From a bacterium (lineage in GTDB: Bacteria > Planctomycetota > UBA1135 > UBA2386), in assembly GCA_024743115.1 (NCBI GenBank), contig JANSXC010000012.1, positions 62,001 through 126,000 of the forward strand: a stretch of DNA of 64,000 bases, given 5' to 3'. The notes under the pieces were generated by a model. The model made no database searches. It was not told the origin of the DNA and saw nothing but the letters and a program-made list of their open reading frames with translations. Below, one piece after another: positions 8,564 to 17,960 of this stretch (position 1 is its first letter; each line of letters begins with the position of its first letter). Both the position numbers and the translations under genes were made by a program.

Positions 8564-10527
8564 CGCCGCCCGTCCTTGCTGGCACCGTTGGCCACGGGCC
8601 CGGCGTCGCTCGCCGTCGTCGACTGGCCGACCGCCACGATCGCCGCTCGGAGTCGCGCGCGCACGGCGGGATCGCGCTCGGCCGCATCCCGCGCTCGCAG
8701 CACCTCACGGGCGCCGTGGAACGCGAGCTGTTCGATCGCCCATATCGCGGAGATCCGCATTCGAGACTGCGAGTCGCCGAGCATCTGCACGAGCGCCTCG
8801 CGCGCGTCAGGCCAGCCGAGGTTCCAGAGCGCCTTCGCAGCGTTGGCCCGCACGCGGTTGTCCCGATCGCGCAAGAACGGCAGCAATAGCTCGGCGTGCC
8901 GACAGTCGTCGAGTTCTTCGAACGCCTCGATCGCGTTCGCCCGCACGCGCCGGTCGTCGTCCGACAACGCCTCGATGAGGATGCGCACGCCGTCGACCGA
9001 ACCCGACAGCTGCACGATCCGCACCGCGGTGGCCCGTACGCGAACATCGTTGTCGGTAAGCATCTCGAGCAGCGGCTCACGCAGATCCTCACCGGCGTCG
9101 AGCAATTGCACCGTGCGAATCGCGGCGATGCGACGGCTGCCGTTGAGCGACTCGAACTCGCTCGCAAGGCGGTCGAGCAACTCGGCATCGATCTTGGCCA
9201 GAGCGCGCGCGGCGATCTCGCGGGCACGATCATCCATGCCGTCGAACCGATCGAGGAAGCGCGTGAGGCTCACGCGCGAAACTTCCTGGATCGCGAGCCG
9301 CCGCGCTTCGGCATCGGTCGAACCGAGTAGCGGCGTGAGCAATTCAGCAGCGTTGTCGGGCTGCAGGTTGATCACGAGGCGCGCCGCCGCGATGCGCACC
9401 TCGTCGGCCGCGGACATCAGCACCTGACCGACCGCGTCGAAGCCGTTGGGACAGCCCAGCCCCGCGAGCTGATCGATCGCGCCGACCTGGACGGGATTGG
9501 CCGGGTGCCACAGGAACGCTTCGGCGCGGTTCTGGCCCTCGCCCGGGTTCGGCGCCTGCTCGACCACCGCCGGCAGCAGATCGAGCGCAACCTGGGTATC
9601 GATCCGCGGCGCGGCTTCGCGCAACGCCTCGCCAAAGAACTCGTTGTCGAGCCCGAGCAGGTGCGACTCCGCCAGCTCGACGATGCGCTCTGCCATCGCG
9701 ACCTGGAAGCCATCGTCGGTGCGCCGCCGCAACACCGCCTGGCCGAGCCGCTGCATCGCGACCGACCTGTGCGCGGCGAGCGCCAGCGCGAGGTCGACGA
9801 CACCACCCTCCGGCGAACGAACGAGCGCCTCTTCGATCGGCCCGACTTCCCCCGCCGCCCCGGCGGTCGCCGCAAGGCGGACGATCGAGCGCACGGCGCG
9901 CGCCCCGAACAGCGGGAGTAGATCGAGCACGCTCTCGCGCCCGTGTTCGGGATAGCGCGTCAGGCAATGATGGAACGCGTCCCACACCGCGCGATCGGTC
10001 GCATCGCGCGCGAGCTCCTTAGTGTCCCCGCTGCGCAGTTCGAATGCGAGTCGCGCCACGCGCTGCTCGATGCCCTCGAACGCCGCATCGCGAATCTCGG
10101 GCATGGGGTCTTCGAGCCCGAGCTGCAGTGCGTTGACGCCTTCGAGTTCGGCGAGCGCCGCGACCGCGCGGAACGCGGGCAGCCGGCCCTTGGTCTCGCG
10201 CGAGCGGATCCGCGCCTCGGCAAGCGTCACGAGCCGAGGGGCCCACGGCCGCGCGGCGGCATACGCGTCGGGCAGCAGCGAGCCGAAGTGATCGACGACG
10301 AGTTCGGGCTGGTCGAGATCTTCGGGGTCGGCGAGCTGGCGCAACGCCGCGGCCTGCACGCCCGCATGCGGCTCGTTCATCGCCGTTCGGCAGAGCGCGA
10401 TCCGTTCCGCCAGCGGCAGATCACGAAGACAGTCGAACGTGTGCGAAAGAGCCAAGGAATCCCTGAGAGCGGCCCGATCGCCGCCTCTCAGGGATCGACC
10501 GGATAGCCCCACCGTCCTGAGTGACAT
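8560..10527 (-). CDS. large HEAT-repeat scaffold protein
   Basis: About 655 residues of helical repeats. The C-terminal half is a run of PBS-lyase/HEAT units with the recurrent pattern 'D.D.RVRA.AI.A...L' (DNDVRVRATAVRIVQL, SDDDRRVRANAIEAFEEL, RDRDNRVRANAAKALWNL, GDSQSRMRISAIWAIEQL). The N-terminal half is more diverged. There is no signal peptide, TM helix or catalytic motif, so it is probably a cytosolic scaffold tethered through the overlapping small membrane protein. The ATG at 10527 is one candidate start. A TTG at about 10455, just downstream of a strong hairpin (10461-10493) and preceded by AGGG, is another. Similar proteins are common in planctomycetes; the partner is unknown. Confidence 0.85.
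   Translation of the reverse strand: MSLRTVGLSGRSLRGGDRAALRDSLALSHTFDCLRDLPLAERIALCRTAMNEPHAGVQAAALRQLADPEDLDQPELVVDHFGSLLPDAYAAARPWAPRLVTLAEARIRSRETKGRLPAFRAVAALAELEGVNALQLGLEDPMPEIRDAAFEGIEQRVARLAFELRSGDTKELARDATDRAVWDAFHHCLTRYPEHGRESVLDLLPLFGARAVRSIVRLAATAGAAGEVGPIEEALVRSPEGGVVDLALALAAHRSVAMQRLGQAVLRRRTDDGFQVAMAERIVELAESHLLGLDNEFFGEALREAAPRIDTQVALDLLPAVVEQAPNPGEGQNRAEAFLWHPANPVQVGAIDQLAGLGCPNGFDAVGQVLMSAADEVRIAAARLVINLQPDNAAELLTPLLGSTDAEARRLAIQEVSRVSLTRFLDRFDGMDDRAREIAARALAKIDAELLDRLASEFESLNGSRRIAAIRTVQLLDAGEDLREPLLEMLTDNDVRVRATAVRIVQLSGSVDGVRILIEALSDDDRRVRANAIEAFEELDDCRHAELLLPFLRDRDNRVRANAAKALWNLGWPDAREALVQMLGDSQSRMRISAIWAIEQLAFHGAREVLRARDAAERDPAVRARLRAAIVAVGQSTTASDAGPVANGASKDGRR
10461..10493. 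promoter_or_regulatory. strong inverted repeat near divergent starts
   Basis: Two perfect 9-base arms (CCCTGAGAG and CTCTCAGGG) flank a further 4-bp inner stem with one bulged base and a 6-base loop. The hairpin lies between the candidate starts of the HEAT-protein gene on the minus strand and 110 bases upstream of the esterase-dipeptidase gene on the plus strand. It could be an operator or an mRNA structure. If the minus gene starts at 10527 it is merely inside its coding sequence. Confidence 0.35.
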
Positions 10528-10603
10528 GGAAGGGACATCACCAACCCCCGCTGGCATCGGCGGTGTGATTGTGTCGCAGGCGCGCTCCGCGGAGACTCTT
10601 CGT

Positions 10604-12727
10604 ATGCCGAACCGTGCCGTCGTTCTCGCCGCGCTGATCGCCGCCTCGCCCGTCGCACCGTCGCTCCCCGGCCAGCAGCCAAATAGTGACGGCGCCAACC
10701 AGGGTGCGGTGCTGCGCGATGTCGCCTACGGCCCCCACGAACGCAACCGCCTCGACTTCTGGAGCGCCGGCGGCGACGAGCCACGCCCGCTCGTCATCTA
10801 CATCCACGGCGGTGGCTGGGTGCGCGGCGACAAGAAGTCGGTGGGCCGGCAATATCAGGCGTTCCTCGAGAACGGCATCCACTTCGCCGCGATCAACTAT
10901 CGGCGCACGGACCAGCACGCATTGCCCGCGCCAGTGCACGACGCGGCGCGCGCGATCCAGTTCTTGCGGACCAAGGCGGACGAGTGGCAGATCGACGGCA
11001 GCCGCATCGGCCTGATGGGCGGGAGTGCAGGCGCGTGCACGTCGATGTGGCTGCTGCTGCACGACGACCTCGCGGATCCGGACAATGCGGACCCGGTGCT
11101 GCGCGAGTCAACGCGCGTGCGCGCCGCCGCGGTCTGGGGCGGCCAGACCGCGATCGATCCGAAACTCGTCGAGGACTGGGTCGGCCCGAAGATCCTCGAC
11201 CACGACATGATCTGGCGCGCGGTCGGCGCCAGCGATCTCGCCACGGTTCGCAAGAACTACGACTCGTACCAGCAGCTCTACCGCGAGTTCTCGCCCTACA
11301 ACCACGTCACGTCGGACGACCCGCCGCTGTTCATGCGCTACGGCAGCGACATGACGCTGCCATCGAAGAACAAGGGGCACGGCATCCACCATCCACGCCT
11401 CGGCGTCATGTTGCAGCTGAAGTCGATCAAGGCCGGCCACGAGTGTCACCTCAGCATCCCGGGCCACGTCGATTCGCCGCGCTACAAGAACGAGCGTCAC
11501 TTCCTGCTCGACAAGCTGCTGCGCAATCCCGAGTTCACGTTCGACGAGCGGGCCAGAGCGATCCAGGCGCAGGTGATCACGCTCGACACCCACAAGGACA
11601 TCGAGCCGCAGCTCGCGCCCGAATCGCTGCCCGAGGACCCCGAGACCGCGAAGAAGTTCCGCGAGAAGTACGACCCGTCCGTGCGCGGCAGCCAGCAGGT
11701 CGACTTCCCGAAGATGCGCGAGGGCGGCCTCGACTGCGCGTTCTTCATCGTCTACGTCGGCCAGGGCAAGCTCACGCCCGCGGGCTATGCCGGCGCGCTG
11801 CGCGCGGCCAACGCCAAGTTCGATGCCATCCATCGCATGGCGCGGCTGCACGGCGACACGATCGGTCTCGCAACGTCGGTCGCCGAAGTGCGCGCCCTGC
11901 ACGAGGCGGGCAAGCTCATCGCCTGCATCGGCATCGAGAACGGCTACCCGATGGGCGAAGACCTCGGCCTCGTCGCGAAGTTCCACGCCCGCGGCGCGCG
12001 CTACATGAGCATCGCGCACAACCGCCATTCGCAGCTCGGTGATTCGCACACCCCGCTCGAGCCACTGCACGATGGACTCAGCCCGCTCGGCAAGCGCGCG
12101 ATCGAGGAGATGAACCGCGTCGGCATCATGGTCGACATCTCGCACGCCGCGAAAAAGACGATGCTGCAGGCGCTCGCCCACAGCAAGGCCCCCGTCATCG
12201 CCTCTCACTCGGGCTGCCGCGCACTCTGCGACCATTCCCGCAACCTCGACAACCAGCAGCTCCGCGCCCTGCGCAAGAACGGCGGCGTCATCCAGGTCGT
12301 CGCCCTCGACTCATTCCTCGTCGACGCCACGAAGCGCCGCGCCGCCGAAGCGAAGCTCAAGGCCGAGCTCGGCTTCGGCCGCGACAAGGACGCCCCCGCC
12401 CCCAAGCTCGACCTCGAGACGCGCATGCAGAAGCTCGCCGAGGGCAAGGCCGAGATCGCCAGGCAGTACCCCGGCGCCACCGTCAAAGACCTCGTCGACC
12501 ACATCGACCACGCCGTCCGTTTCGCCGGCATCAACTCAGTCGGTATCGGCTCCGACTTCGACGGCGGCGGCGGCATCGAAGGCTGGCGCAACGCCAGCGA
12601 GACGCTCAACGTGACGAGGGAGCTCGTGCGGCGCGGTTACACGAAGGCGCAGATCGAGAAGATCTGGAGCGGGAATCTGCTGCGGGTCTGGCGGGCGGTT
12701 GAGAAGCACGCAGCGACTTACGAGTAG
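10604..12727 (+). CDS. secreted alpha/beta-hydrolase - membrane dipeptidase (M19) fusion
   Basis: 707 residues from ATG at 10604, chosen for GGAG nine bases upstream and the signal peptide that follows (MPNRAVVLAALIAASPVAPS). Residues about 25-300 are a BD-FAE/GDXG-like esterase with the oxyanion loop IYIHGGGWVRGDKKS, nucleophile elbow LMGGSAGACTSM and a late His (IPGHVDSP). Residues about 320-705 are a renal-dipeptidase family M19 domain with all metal sites visible: DTHKDI, CIGIENGYP (bridging Glu), MVDISHAA, ASHSGCRALCDHSRN and GIGSDFDGGGG. M19 enzymes hydrolyse dipeptides, including D-containing ones. The fusion suggests two sequential extracellular hydrolyses on an acylated or esterified peptide. 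Both domains look catalytically intact. Confidence 0.9.
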   Translation: MPNRAVVLAALIAASPVAPSLPGQQPNSDGANQGAVLRDVAYGPHERNRLDFWSAGGDEPRPLVIYIHGGGWVRGDKKSVGRQYQAFLENGIHFAAINYRRTDQHALPAPVHDAARAIQFLRTKADEWQIDGSRIGLMGGSAGACTSMWLLLHDDLADPDNADPVLRESTRVRAAAVWGGQTAIDPKLVEDWVGPKILDHDMIWRAVGASDLATVRKNYDSYQQLYREFSPYNHVTSDDPPLFMRYGSDMTLPSKNKGHGIHHPRLGVMLQLKSIKAGHECHLSIPGHVDSPRYKNERHFLLDKLLRNPEFTFDERARAIQAQVITLDTHKDIEPQLAPESLPEDPETAKKFREKYDPSVRGSQQVDFPKMREGGLDCAFFIVYVGQGKLTPAGYAGALRAANAKFDAIHRMARLHGDTIGLATSVAEVRALHEAGKLIACIGIENGYPMGEDLGLVAKFHARGARYMSIAHNRHSQLGDSHTPLEPLHDGLSPLGKRAIEEMNRVGIMVDISHAAKKTMLQALAHSKAPVIASHSGCRALCDHSRNLDNQQLRALRKNGGVIQVVALDSFLVDATKRRAAEAKLKAELGFGRDKDAPAPKLDLETRMQKLAEGKAEIARQYPGATVKDLVDHIDHAVRFAGINSVGIGSDFDGGGGIEGWRNASETLNVTRELVRRGYTKAQIEKIWSGNLLRVWRAVEKHAATYE

Positions 12728-12898
12728 GGCGCCGTGTGAGACCTGACTCGCCGAAAGAGCGCGGGCCAGACTTCGGCTACGTACCCCTTACCCTCAGTCG
12801 AAGCGGCCGTCTCAGGTGAGCTCATCAAGAGTCGGCGAAGGCGGCCCCTCCTCTTGACTCCTCCGCAGCACGCGGGTGCGGGGTTGCTCAACGGCCTG

Positions 12899-13843
12899 CT
12901 AAACCCCAATCGTCGCGACCTGGATATCCGTGAACGCGAACCAGAGGTTGGGGAACGGCGTGCAGAACGCGCCAGTCGAACCGACGAAGTCGAGGCCCTG
13001 CGCCAGGAGGGGCATGCCGAGGAACACTTGCGATGCCGGAACCGTCAGGCTGATCGAGGAGGTGTATTGCCACCGTGACCCGACGGTGACCTGGGCGCAG
13101 GCACAATAGGTCCAACTGCTGTTCGGTGGGCCAAAGCCCCAGGTGACGAACGGTACGCCGTTGTGTCCGGTCATGGTCGCGGTGATCGTGCCACCGAGTT
13201 GATGGCTGCCGGTCAGCGCGAGTTGCCGGCCGAAACTGCAGCCGCTCGACATGAGGTGGGCGAACGAACCGCACGGGCCGGCCGCGATGATTTGCGCCAC
13301 GGTCGGGCTCTGCCCGTTGCTGGCCAGGACGCTCCAGCCCCGCAACCCGTTGTTCGCGAGCAACGGTTGGAGGCCGCAGAACCGGGTCAAGGCAGCGTTG
13401 TTCGTGATATCCAGATTGCCTCCGACCAAGGTGAGGTTTCGAAGCCCGTCGAGATTCGCGAGCGCGCCGTTCGATCGGACCTCCAGATCGCCGATGATGT
13501 CTCCCACGGTCGTGAGGCCGCGGAGACCGTCCAGGTTCGCCAACGCCGGATTCTGATAGACGAACACGCCGATCGGTCCCACGGACGTGATGTTGTGCAG
13601 GCCTTCGAGGCTCGCCAGCTGAGGGTTGCTGAAGATGTTCAGACCGCCTGCCACCGTGGTGATGCCGCTGAGCGGGGTCAGGTCGACGATGTCGTTGCCG
13701 TGGACGTAGATGCTGTCCGCCACCGTGTACGACGACGCGGCGTTGACCTGGGACTGGCTGGTCAGATCGAGGGTCTGGGCTCGACCGACGCCCGGTCCGA
13801 GAACTGCACTCGCGAGCGCAAGAAGGAGAAGTCGGTGAAACAT
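12899..13843 (-). CDS. secreted leucine-rich-repeat / receptor-L-domain-like protein
   Basis: 314 residues from ATG at 13843, with GAGG about nine bases before it. A signal peptide ends near GVGRAQ (about 23). Residues about 30-175 are leucine-rich repeats of the receptor-L-domain type (units like LTPLSGITTVAGGLNIFSNP and LANLDGLRNLTLVGGNLDI, about six). Residues about 195-314 form the C-terminal beta-rich module shared by several secreted proteins in this window, beginning at a Cys/Gly-rich SSGCSFGRQ. It probably acts in the periplasm or at the surface. A similar LRR-plus-module arrangement is common in some marine planctomycetes. Function unknown. Confidence 0.8.
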   Translation of the reverse strand: MFHRLLLLALASAVLGPGVGRAQTLDLTSQSQVNAASSYTVADSIYVHGNDIVDLTPLSGITTVAGGLNIFSNPQLASLEGLHNITSVGPIGVFVYQNPALANLDGLRGLTTVGDIIGDLEVRSNGALANLDGLRNLTLVGGNLDITNNAALTRFCGLQPLLANNGLRGWSVLASNGQSPTVAQIIAAGPCGSFAHLMSSGCSFGRQLALTGSHQLGGTITATMTGHNGVPFVTWGFGPPNSSWTYCACAQVTVGSRWQYTSSISLTVPASQVFLGMPLLAQGLDFVGSTGAFCTPFPNLWFAFTDIQVATIGV

Positions 13844-13959
13844 GGTTGGAGGCCTCGTCAGTTCGGTGGTCCTGTTCTCGGGGTCAACCGGAACACCCCG
13901 ATGGCGCGGGATCCCGCGGACTGGCTCACCGAATCTCGACTTTGGCAGTCGCGAGTCGC

Positions 13960-16900
13960 TCACTGCAGGCGAACGAACACCCGGCACGCCGCACGTCGCC
14001 GGGAAGAGCCCGCGGGCCAGAGCTCGCGGAGTTTCGCCAAGGCGTCCTCGGAGTTCGCTGCAGCGCGATGGATCGACACGACCTGCGGGCGCACCTCGTC
14101 TTCGAGCGCGCGGCGCGCGAGCCGTTCCCGGTAGCGCTCGTTCGGGGGCACAGAATCCCAAACGCGCACCCGATAGTCGCCGCAAGCCGACACCAGCATG
14201 GTGCTGTCCGGACTCCAGGCCACGCCCATGACGTAGGACCGGTGACCGGGGAACTCGATCAGCCGCTCGTACGTGGTCGCGTCCCACAACCGCAGCGCGT
14301 TGTCGTTGCCGCCGCTCGCCAGACGCGTCCCGTCCGGCGAGAACGCAACGTCGAAGCACGGCGTCGACGACACCGCCGAGCCATGCGCCTGGATGCGCGC
14401 CACCCGCTGCCCAGTGCGAACGTCGAAGACGTCGACCCGGCCGTGTTCGTCGCCGGCCGCGAGCCGTATCGAATCCGGGTGGAAGCCGATGCCGTTGTAC
14501 TGGCCGTGAAACACCGCGACGGAATGACCGGTGACTGCATCCCAGACATCGACGTTCCCGTAGTGATCCGCGCCACCAGACGTCGCGACGAGCTTCCCAT
14601 CCGCGCTGTAGGCGATCCGCCGACAACGATGCGCGATCCGCTCGTCGTCGACCCGGTGCGGATAGCCCATGGCCCGACTGCCGATCGCGTAGGCCAACTG
14701 CCACCCCTTCGGCGGCACCTCGCCGAGCCAGCAAACGGTCAGCCGATCCACACCTGCAGCTTCGGGAAGCGCCGTCTCGAGCCAGCGACTCTGGGCCCAT
14801 CCAGCCCACAACTTGACGCACGCCGGCGTGCTATCCGTGGCCGGCAGCAGGGACACGCCGCTGAACGATCCGTGCGCGCTGAGCATGCGACGCTCGTCGT
14901 TCGCCGCGATCCACGCCACTACCTGGCCGTCGTCGTTCAACCGAACGGAATCAGCGCCGGCCCGGAAGTGCAGGAGCAGCCGCACGCCGCCCTCCGCCTC
15001 GAAGGCCGGCAGCTCCACCTCACGGCCATCGCGTCGCGCGGCCAGATAGCCATCGATCGCCGCGCCCGCCGCCGGCGAGAGCCCGCCCGCGAACACGACG
15101 AACTCCGCAATCGCGCCGTCGAAACAGGACCCCAGCTGCTGCCCGATCGTCAGCAGGGGATTTTTGCCAGCGCTCGCAGCCCGTGCCGCGCGCGGCGATT
15201 CGACGGGTCGCAGCTCGACCCTGCGGCCGTCGACGAAAGCCTGTGCCGCGCCATCGCCAAGCGCGCAGTGTTCCGTTCGAAACACCCGGAGACCCGCCCC
15301 CTTTGCAGCGACCGCCTCGGCCTCTGCACCGTCGACGTGCAGTCGCCCGCTCACCATTCCTTGCACGACGCGAGGGCGCTCCGGGATCACGAGCGACGCC
15401 GCCCCTTCGGGCCAACTCCGGATCGCCATAGCACGCTCCCCCCACCAATCGTGCGAGCTGAGCACGCGCTCACCCGAACGGTCGAACGTGATCGATTGAT
15501 GGCGCGGCTCTTTTGGCAGGCGACACAACGGCTCGCTCTCGAGCGGGTCCCACAGGAGGGTTTCGCCCCACGGCGCCACACTCGCGAGCAGCTCGCCGTC
15601 CCCGGAGAACGCCACCGAGAACACGTGATCGTCGTGACCTTCCAGCTGGCGAGCTCGCCGTTGCCGCAAAGTCCAGAGCCGCAGGCGGCCATCAGTCAGT
15701 GACAACACGTGATCAGCATCGACGAACTCGGCCTTGACGGTGCCTGGCGCATCGAAGATCGCGATCGGTTCGCGACGGTCGAGATCCCAGACCCGGATCG
15801 TGTCATCCGAGGAGACCGACAGCAGCCGCCCGTTCGGCCCCGCGGCGAGGTCGAGAATGCTCTTCTCATGACCGAGCAACTCGACGGCGTACCCGCCCGT
15901 CGCCGGATCATAGAGTCGGATCTCTCGCCGCACCTGTCCGCTCGCGAGCCGCCCATCCGAGAGGAACGCAATCGCCACGTGATCCTGCGTCGATGGCATG
16001 GGCTCGCCAAGCGCGTCACCCGTACGCACGTCGCGGACGACCAATCGCGCCTCGTGCAAGATCGCGAGCTGCTCACCGTCGCCGCGGAACTCCAAGAGTG
16101 GCGGCGCCACGACTGCCCGCGCGCTCACCGGAATCACCCGCCACGCATCGACCCGGCCAACCCGGATCTCATCATCGTGATGCATCGCGATTCGCTGACC
16201 CGACGGATCCACCGCGATCGCATGGACCGGCGAAGTGCTCGTGTGCCAGGTCGACCACCGCACCGGCTCGACGTTCGGATCCATTGTCACGATGCGGCCA
16301 TCCGCGAGCGCGGCAGCGAGCAATCCACCGCCCGCGGCGACACCCCACACGCCGATCGCGGCGGGCGCATCGAACGTCCGCACGGCGCGACCCGTACGCG
16401 TTTCCCAGATTCCGAATCGCGTGGCGCTGACCGGCGCGACGACCCTGTCACCGCCGGCGAGCAGGAACATCTCTTCGTTGGCCCAGAAGGCGGACGGCCG
16501 CTGAGGGTGCGGCCGCACTTCACCGAACGTCAGCACACCGCCGGCCCGGGCCGCCGCGAGGTAGCGCCACTCCCAGCCACGCATCGCTGCGGGGATCTGC
16601 TCGAGGATGCGCCGCGCGTGCGCCGGATCGCTCTCGAGCAACGCCGAGGCCGCTTCCAGGTTGGCCTGGTAGGCCTTGCGATCCGACCGTCGCTGATTCT
16701 CTAGCGCCATGTCTTCGGCACGGCCGGCCGCGACGGCGAAGATCACCGCTACGACAGCGCCAACGAGCAGCGCCAGCGCGGTGGTCGCCGCACCACCCAC
16801 CAGCACCCGGTTGCGCGCCGCAAACCTCCGAAGCTGAAACCACGTGCTCGGCGCGCGCGCCAGGATCGGCTGGCGCTCGGAGAAGCGCCGCAGATCCTCG

Positions 16901-17928
16901 GCCATCGCGGCGACGGACTCGTAGCGCCGCGCGATGTCCTTCTCGAGGCACTTGCCCACGATCGTCTCGAGGTCACCCCGAAGTGCTGGGTCCACCGCCC
17001 CCAACCGCGTCGGCTCCGCGTGACGGACGGTGTGCAACGCGTCGACCAACGCACCTTCCCGCACGTCGTACGGCAACCGCCCGACGAGCAACTCGAACAG
17101 CAGAACTCCGAGCGAGTAAACGTCACTTTGCGGACCGATCGCACGCGTATCACCAACCGCCTGCTCGGGGCTCATGTACGGCACCGAGCCGAGTAGTTGC
17201 CCCGCACCCGTCACCATCGTGACATGCGTGTCCGCATCGACCAGCCCCGCGACGCCGAAGTCGAGAACCTTCGGTCGCCCCGGTTCGACGACCAGGATGT
17301 TGTCCGGCTTGAGGTCGCGATGCACGACGCCGCGCTGATGTGCGTAGTCGATCGCGTCGCAGACCTGCAGGAAAACGTCGATGCGCGCCAGGACGCTCAA
17401 CGCATGGCGCTGCGCGAACTCGTGTGGCGGCAAGCCCTCGACGAACTCCATCGCGAAGAACGGAATGCGCCCGCCCTCCGTTTCCACTTCGGAAGCCTCG
17501 AAGACCCGGGCGATGCCGGGATGTTCGAGCCTCGCGAGGATCTCCGTTTCCCGCCGAAAGCGCCGTAAGAGCTCGGGACGGAGGTTGCCGGACCGGATCA
17601 CCTTGAGCGCAACGCGCCGCCCGGCGTCCTCGGCCTCGTAGACGACTCCCATCCCACCCTCACCGCAGACCCTGTGGATGCGATACCGCCCGATCTGCCG
17701 TAGCGGAGCCGGCTCGGGTTCGGCCGCGATCGGCGCGTCATCGGCCAACGCCCGGTCCACAACCGCGCTTCCGGGCTGCGCGTCTTCGCCAAGGAGTTCG
17801 TCGACGTCACGCCGCAACTCCGGGTCATCGCCGCATGCCGCGTCGAGATACGCGACCTGCTCGGCGCCGGTCAGACCGCGCGCCGCGGCGAAAACCTCCT
17901 GTAGTCGGGCGAACCGTTTCGCGTCCAT
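13960..17928 (-). CDS. Ser/Thr protein kinase with WD40 repeats and an inserted LamG-like segment
   Basis: 1322 residues from ATG at 17928. An N-terminal helical region (about 1-50) resembles the lead-in of planctomycete kinases linked to ECF sigma factors. The Pkn2-type kinase domain (about 80-345) has GEGGMGVVYEAED, VALKV (Lys about 109), VVHRDLKPDNIL, LDFGVAG and GSVPYMSPEQ, so it should be active. A TM helix lies near 395-420. The extracytoplasmic part has WD40 units (LLSVSSDDTIRVWDLDRRE, LLASVAPWGETLLWDP, TRLASGGNDNALRLWDA). These are interrupted at about genome 14700-15380 by a segment resembling LamG/concanavalin halves (FDGAIAEFVVFAGGLSPAAG; LLLHFRAGADSVRLNDDGQV). It is divergent from its ECF sigma gene, 32 bases away. 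Confidence 0.9.
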   Translation of the reverse strand: MDAKRFARLQEVFAAARGLTGAEQVAYLDAACGDDPELRRDVDELLGEDAQPGSAVVDRALADDAPIAAEPEPAPLRQIGRYRIHRVCGEGGMGVVYEAEDAGRRVALKVIRSGNLRPELLRRFRRETEILARLEHPGIARVFEASEVETEGGRIPFFAMEFVEGLPPHEFAQRHALSVLARIDVFLQVCDAIDYAHQRGVVHRDLKPDNILVVEPGRPKVLDFGVAGLVDADTHVTMVTGAGQLLGSVPYMSPEQAVGDTRAIGPQSDVYSLGVLLFELLVGRLPYDVREGALVDALHTVRHAEPTRLGAVDPALRGDLETIVGKCLEKDIARRYESVAAMAEDLRRFSERQPILARAPSTWFQLRRFAARNRVLVGGAATTALALLVGAVVAVIFAVAAGRAEDMALENQRRSDRKAYQANLEAASALLESDPAHARRILEQIPAAMRGWEWRYLAAARAGGVLTFGEVRPHPQRPSAFWANEEMFLLAGGDRVVAPVSATRFGIWETRTGRAVRTFDAPAAIGVWGVAAGGGLLAAALADGRIVTMDPNVEPVRWSTWHTSTSPVHAIAVDPSGQRIAMHHDDEIRVGRVDAWRVIPVSARAVVAPPLLEFRGDGEQLAILHEARLVVRDVRTGDALGEPMPSTQDHVAIAFLSDGRLASGQVRREIRLYDPATGGYAVELLGHEKSILDLAAGPNGRLLSVSSDDTIRVWDLDRREPIAIFDAPGTVKAEFVDADHVLSLTDGRLRLWTLRQRRARQLEGHDDHVFSVAFSGDGELLASVAPWGETLLWDPLESEPLCRLPKEPRHQSITFDRSGERVLSSHDWWGERAMAIRSWPEGAASLVIPERPRVVQGMVSGRLHVDGAEAEAVAAKGAGLRVFRTEHCALGDGAAQAFVDGRRVELRPVESPRAARAASAGKNPLLTIGQQLGSCFDGAIAEFVVFAGGLSPAAGAAIDGYLAARRDGREVELPAFEAEGGVRLLLHFRAGADSVRLNDDGQVVAWIAANDERRMLSAHGSFSGVSLLPATDSTPACVKLWAGWAQSRWLETALPEAAGVDRLTVCWLGEVPPKGWQLAYAIGSRAMGYPHRVDDERIAHRCRRIAYSADGKLVATSGGADHYGNVDVWDAVTGHSVAVFHGQYNGIGFHPDSIRLAAGDEHGRVDVFDVRTGQRVARIQAHGSAVSSTPCFDVAFSPDGTRLASGGNDNALRLWDATTYERLIEFPGHRSYVMGVAWSPDSTMLVSACGDYRVRVWDSVPPNERYRERLARRALEDEVRPQVVSIHRAAANSEDALAKLRELWPAGSSRRRAACRVFVRLQ

Positions 17929-17960
17929 GGTCGGCTTGGATCCTAACCAGGAGCAGCCAT

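Noticed and set aside
12718..12909. 63-codon open frame on the minus strand between the fusion gene and the LRR protein
   Set aside because: Overlaps both neighbours, lacks a ribosome-binding site and has no protein-like composition; the gap is better left empty.
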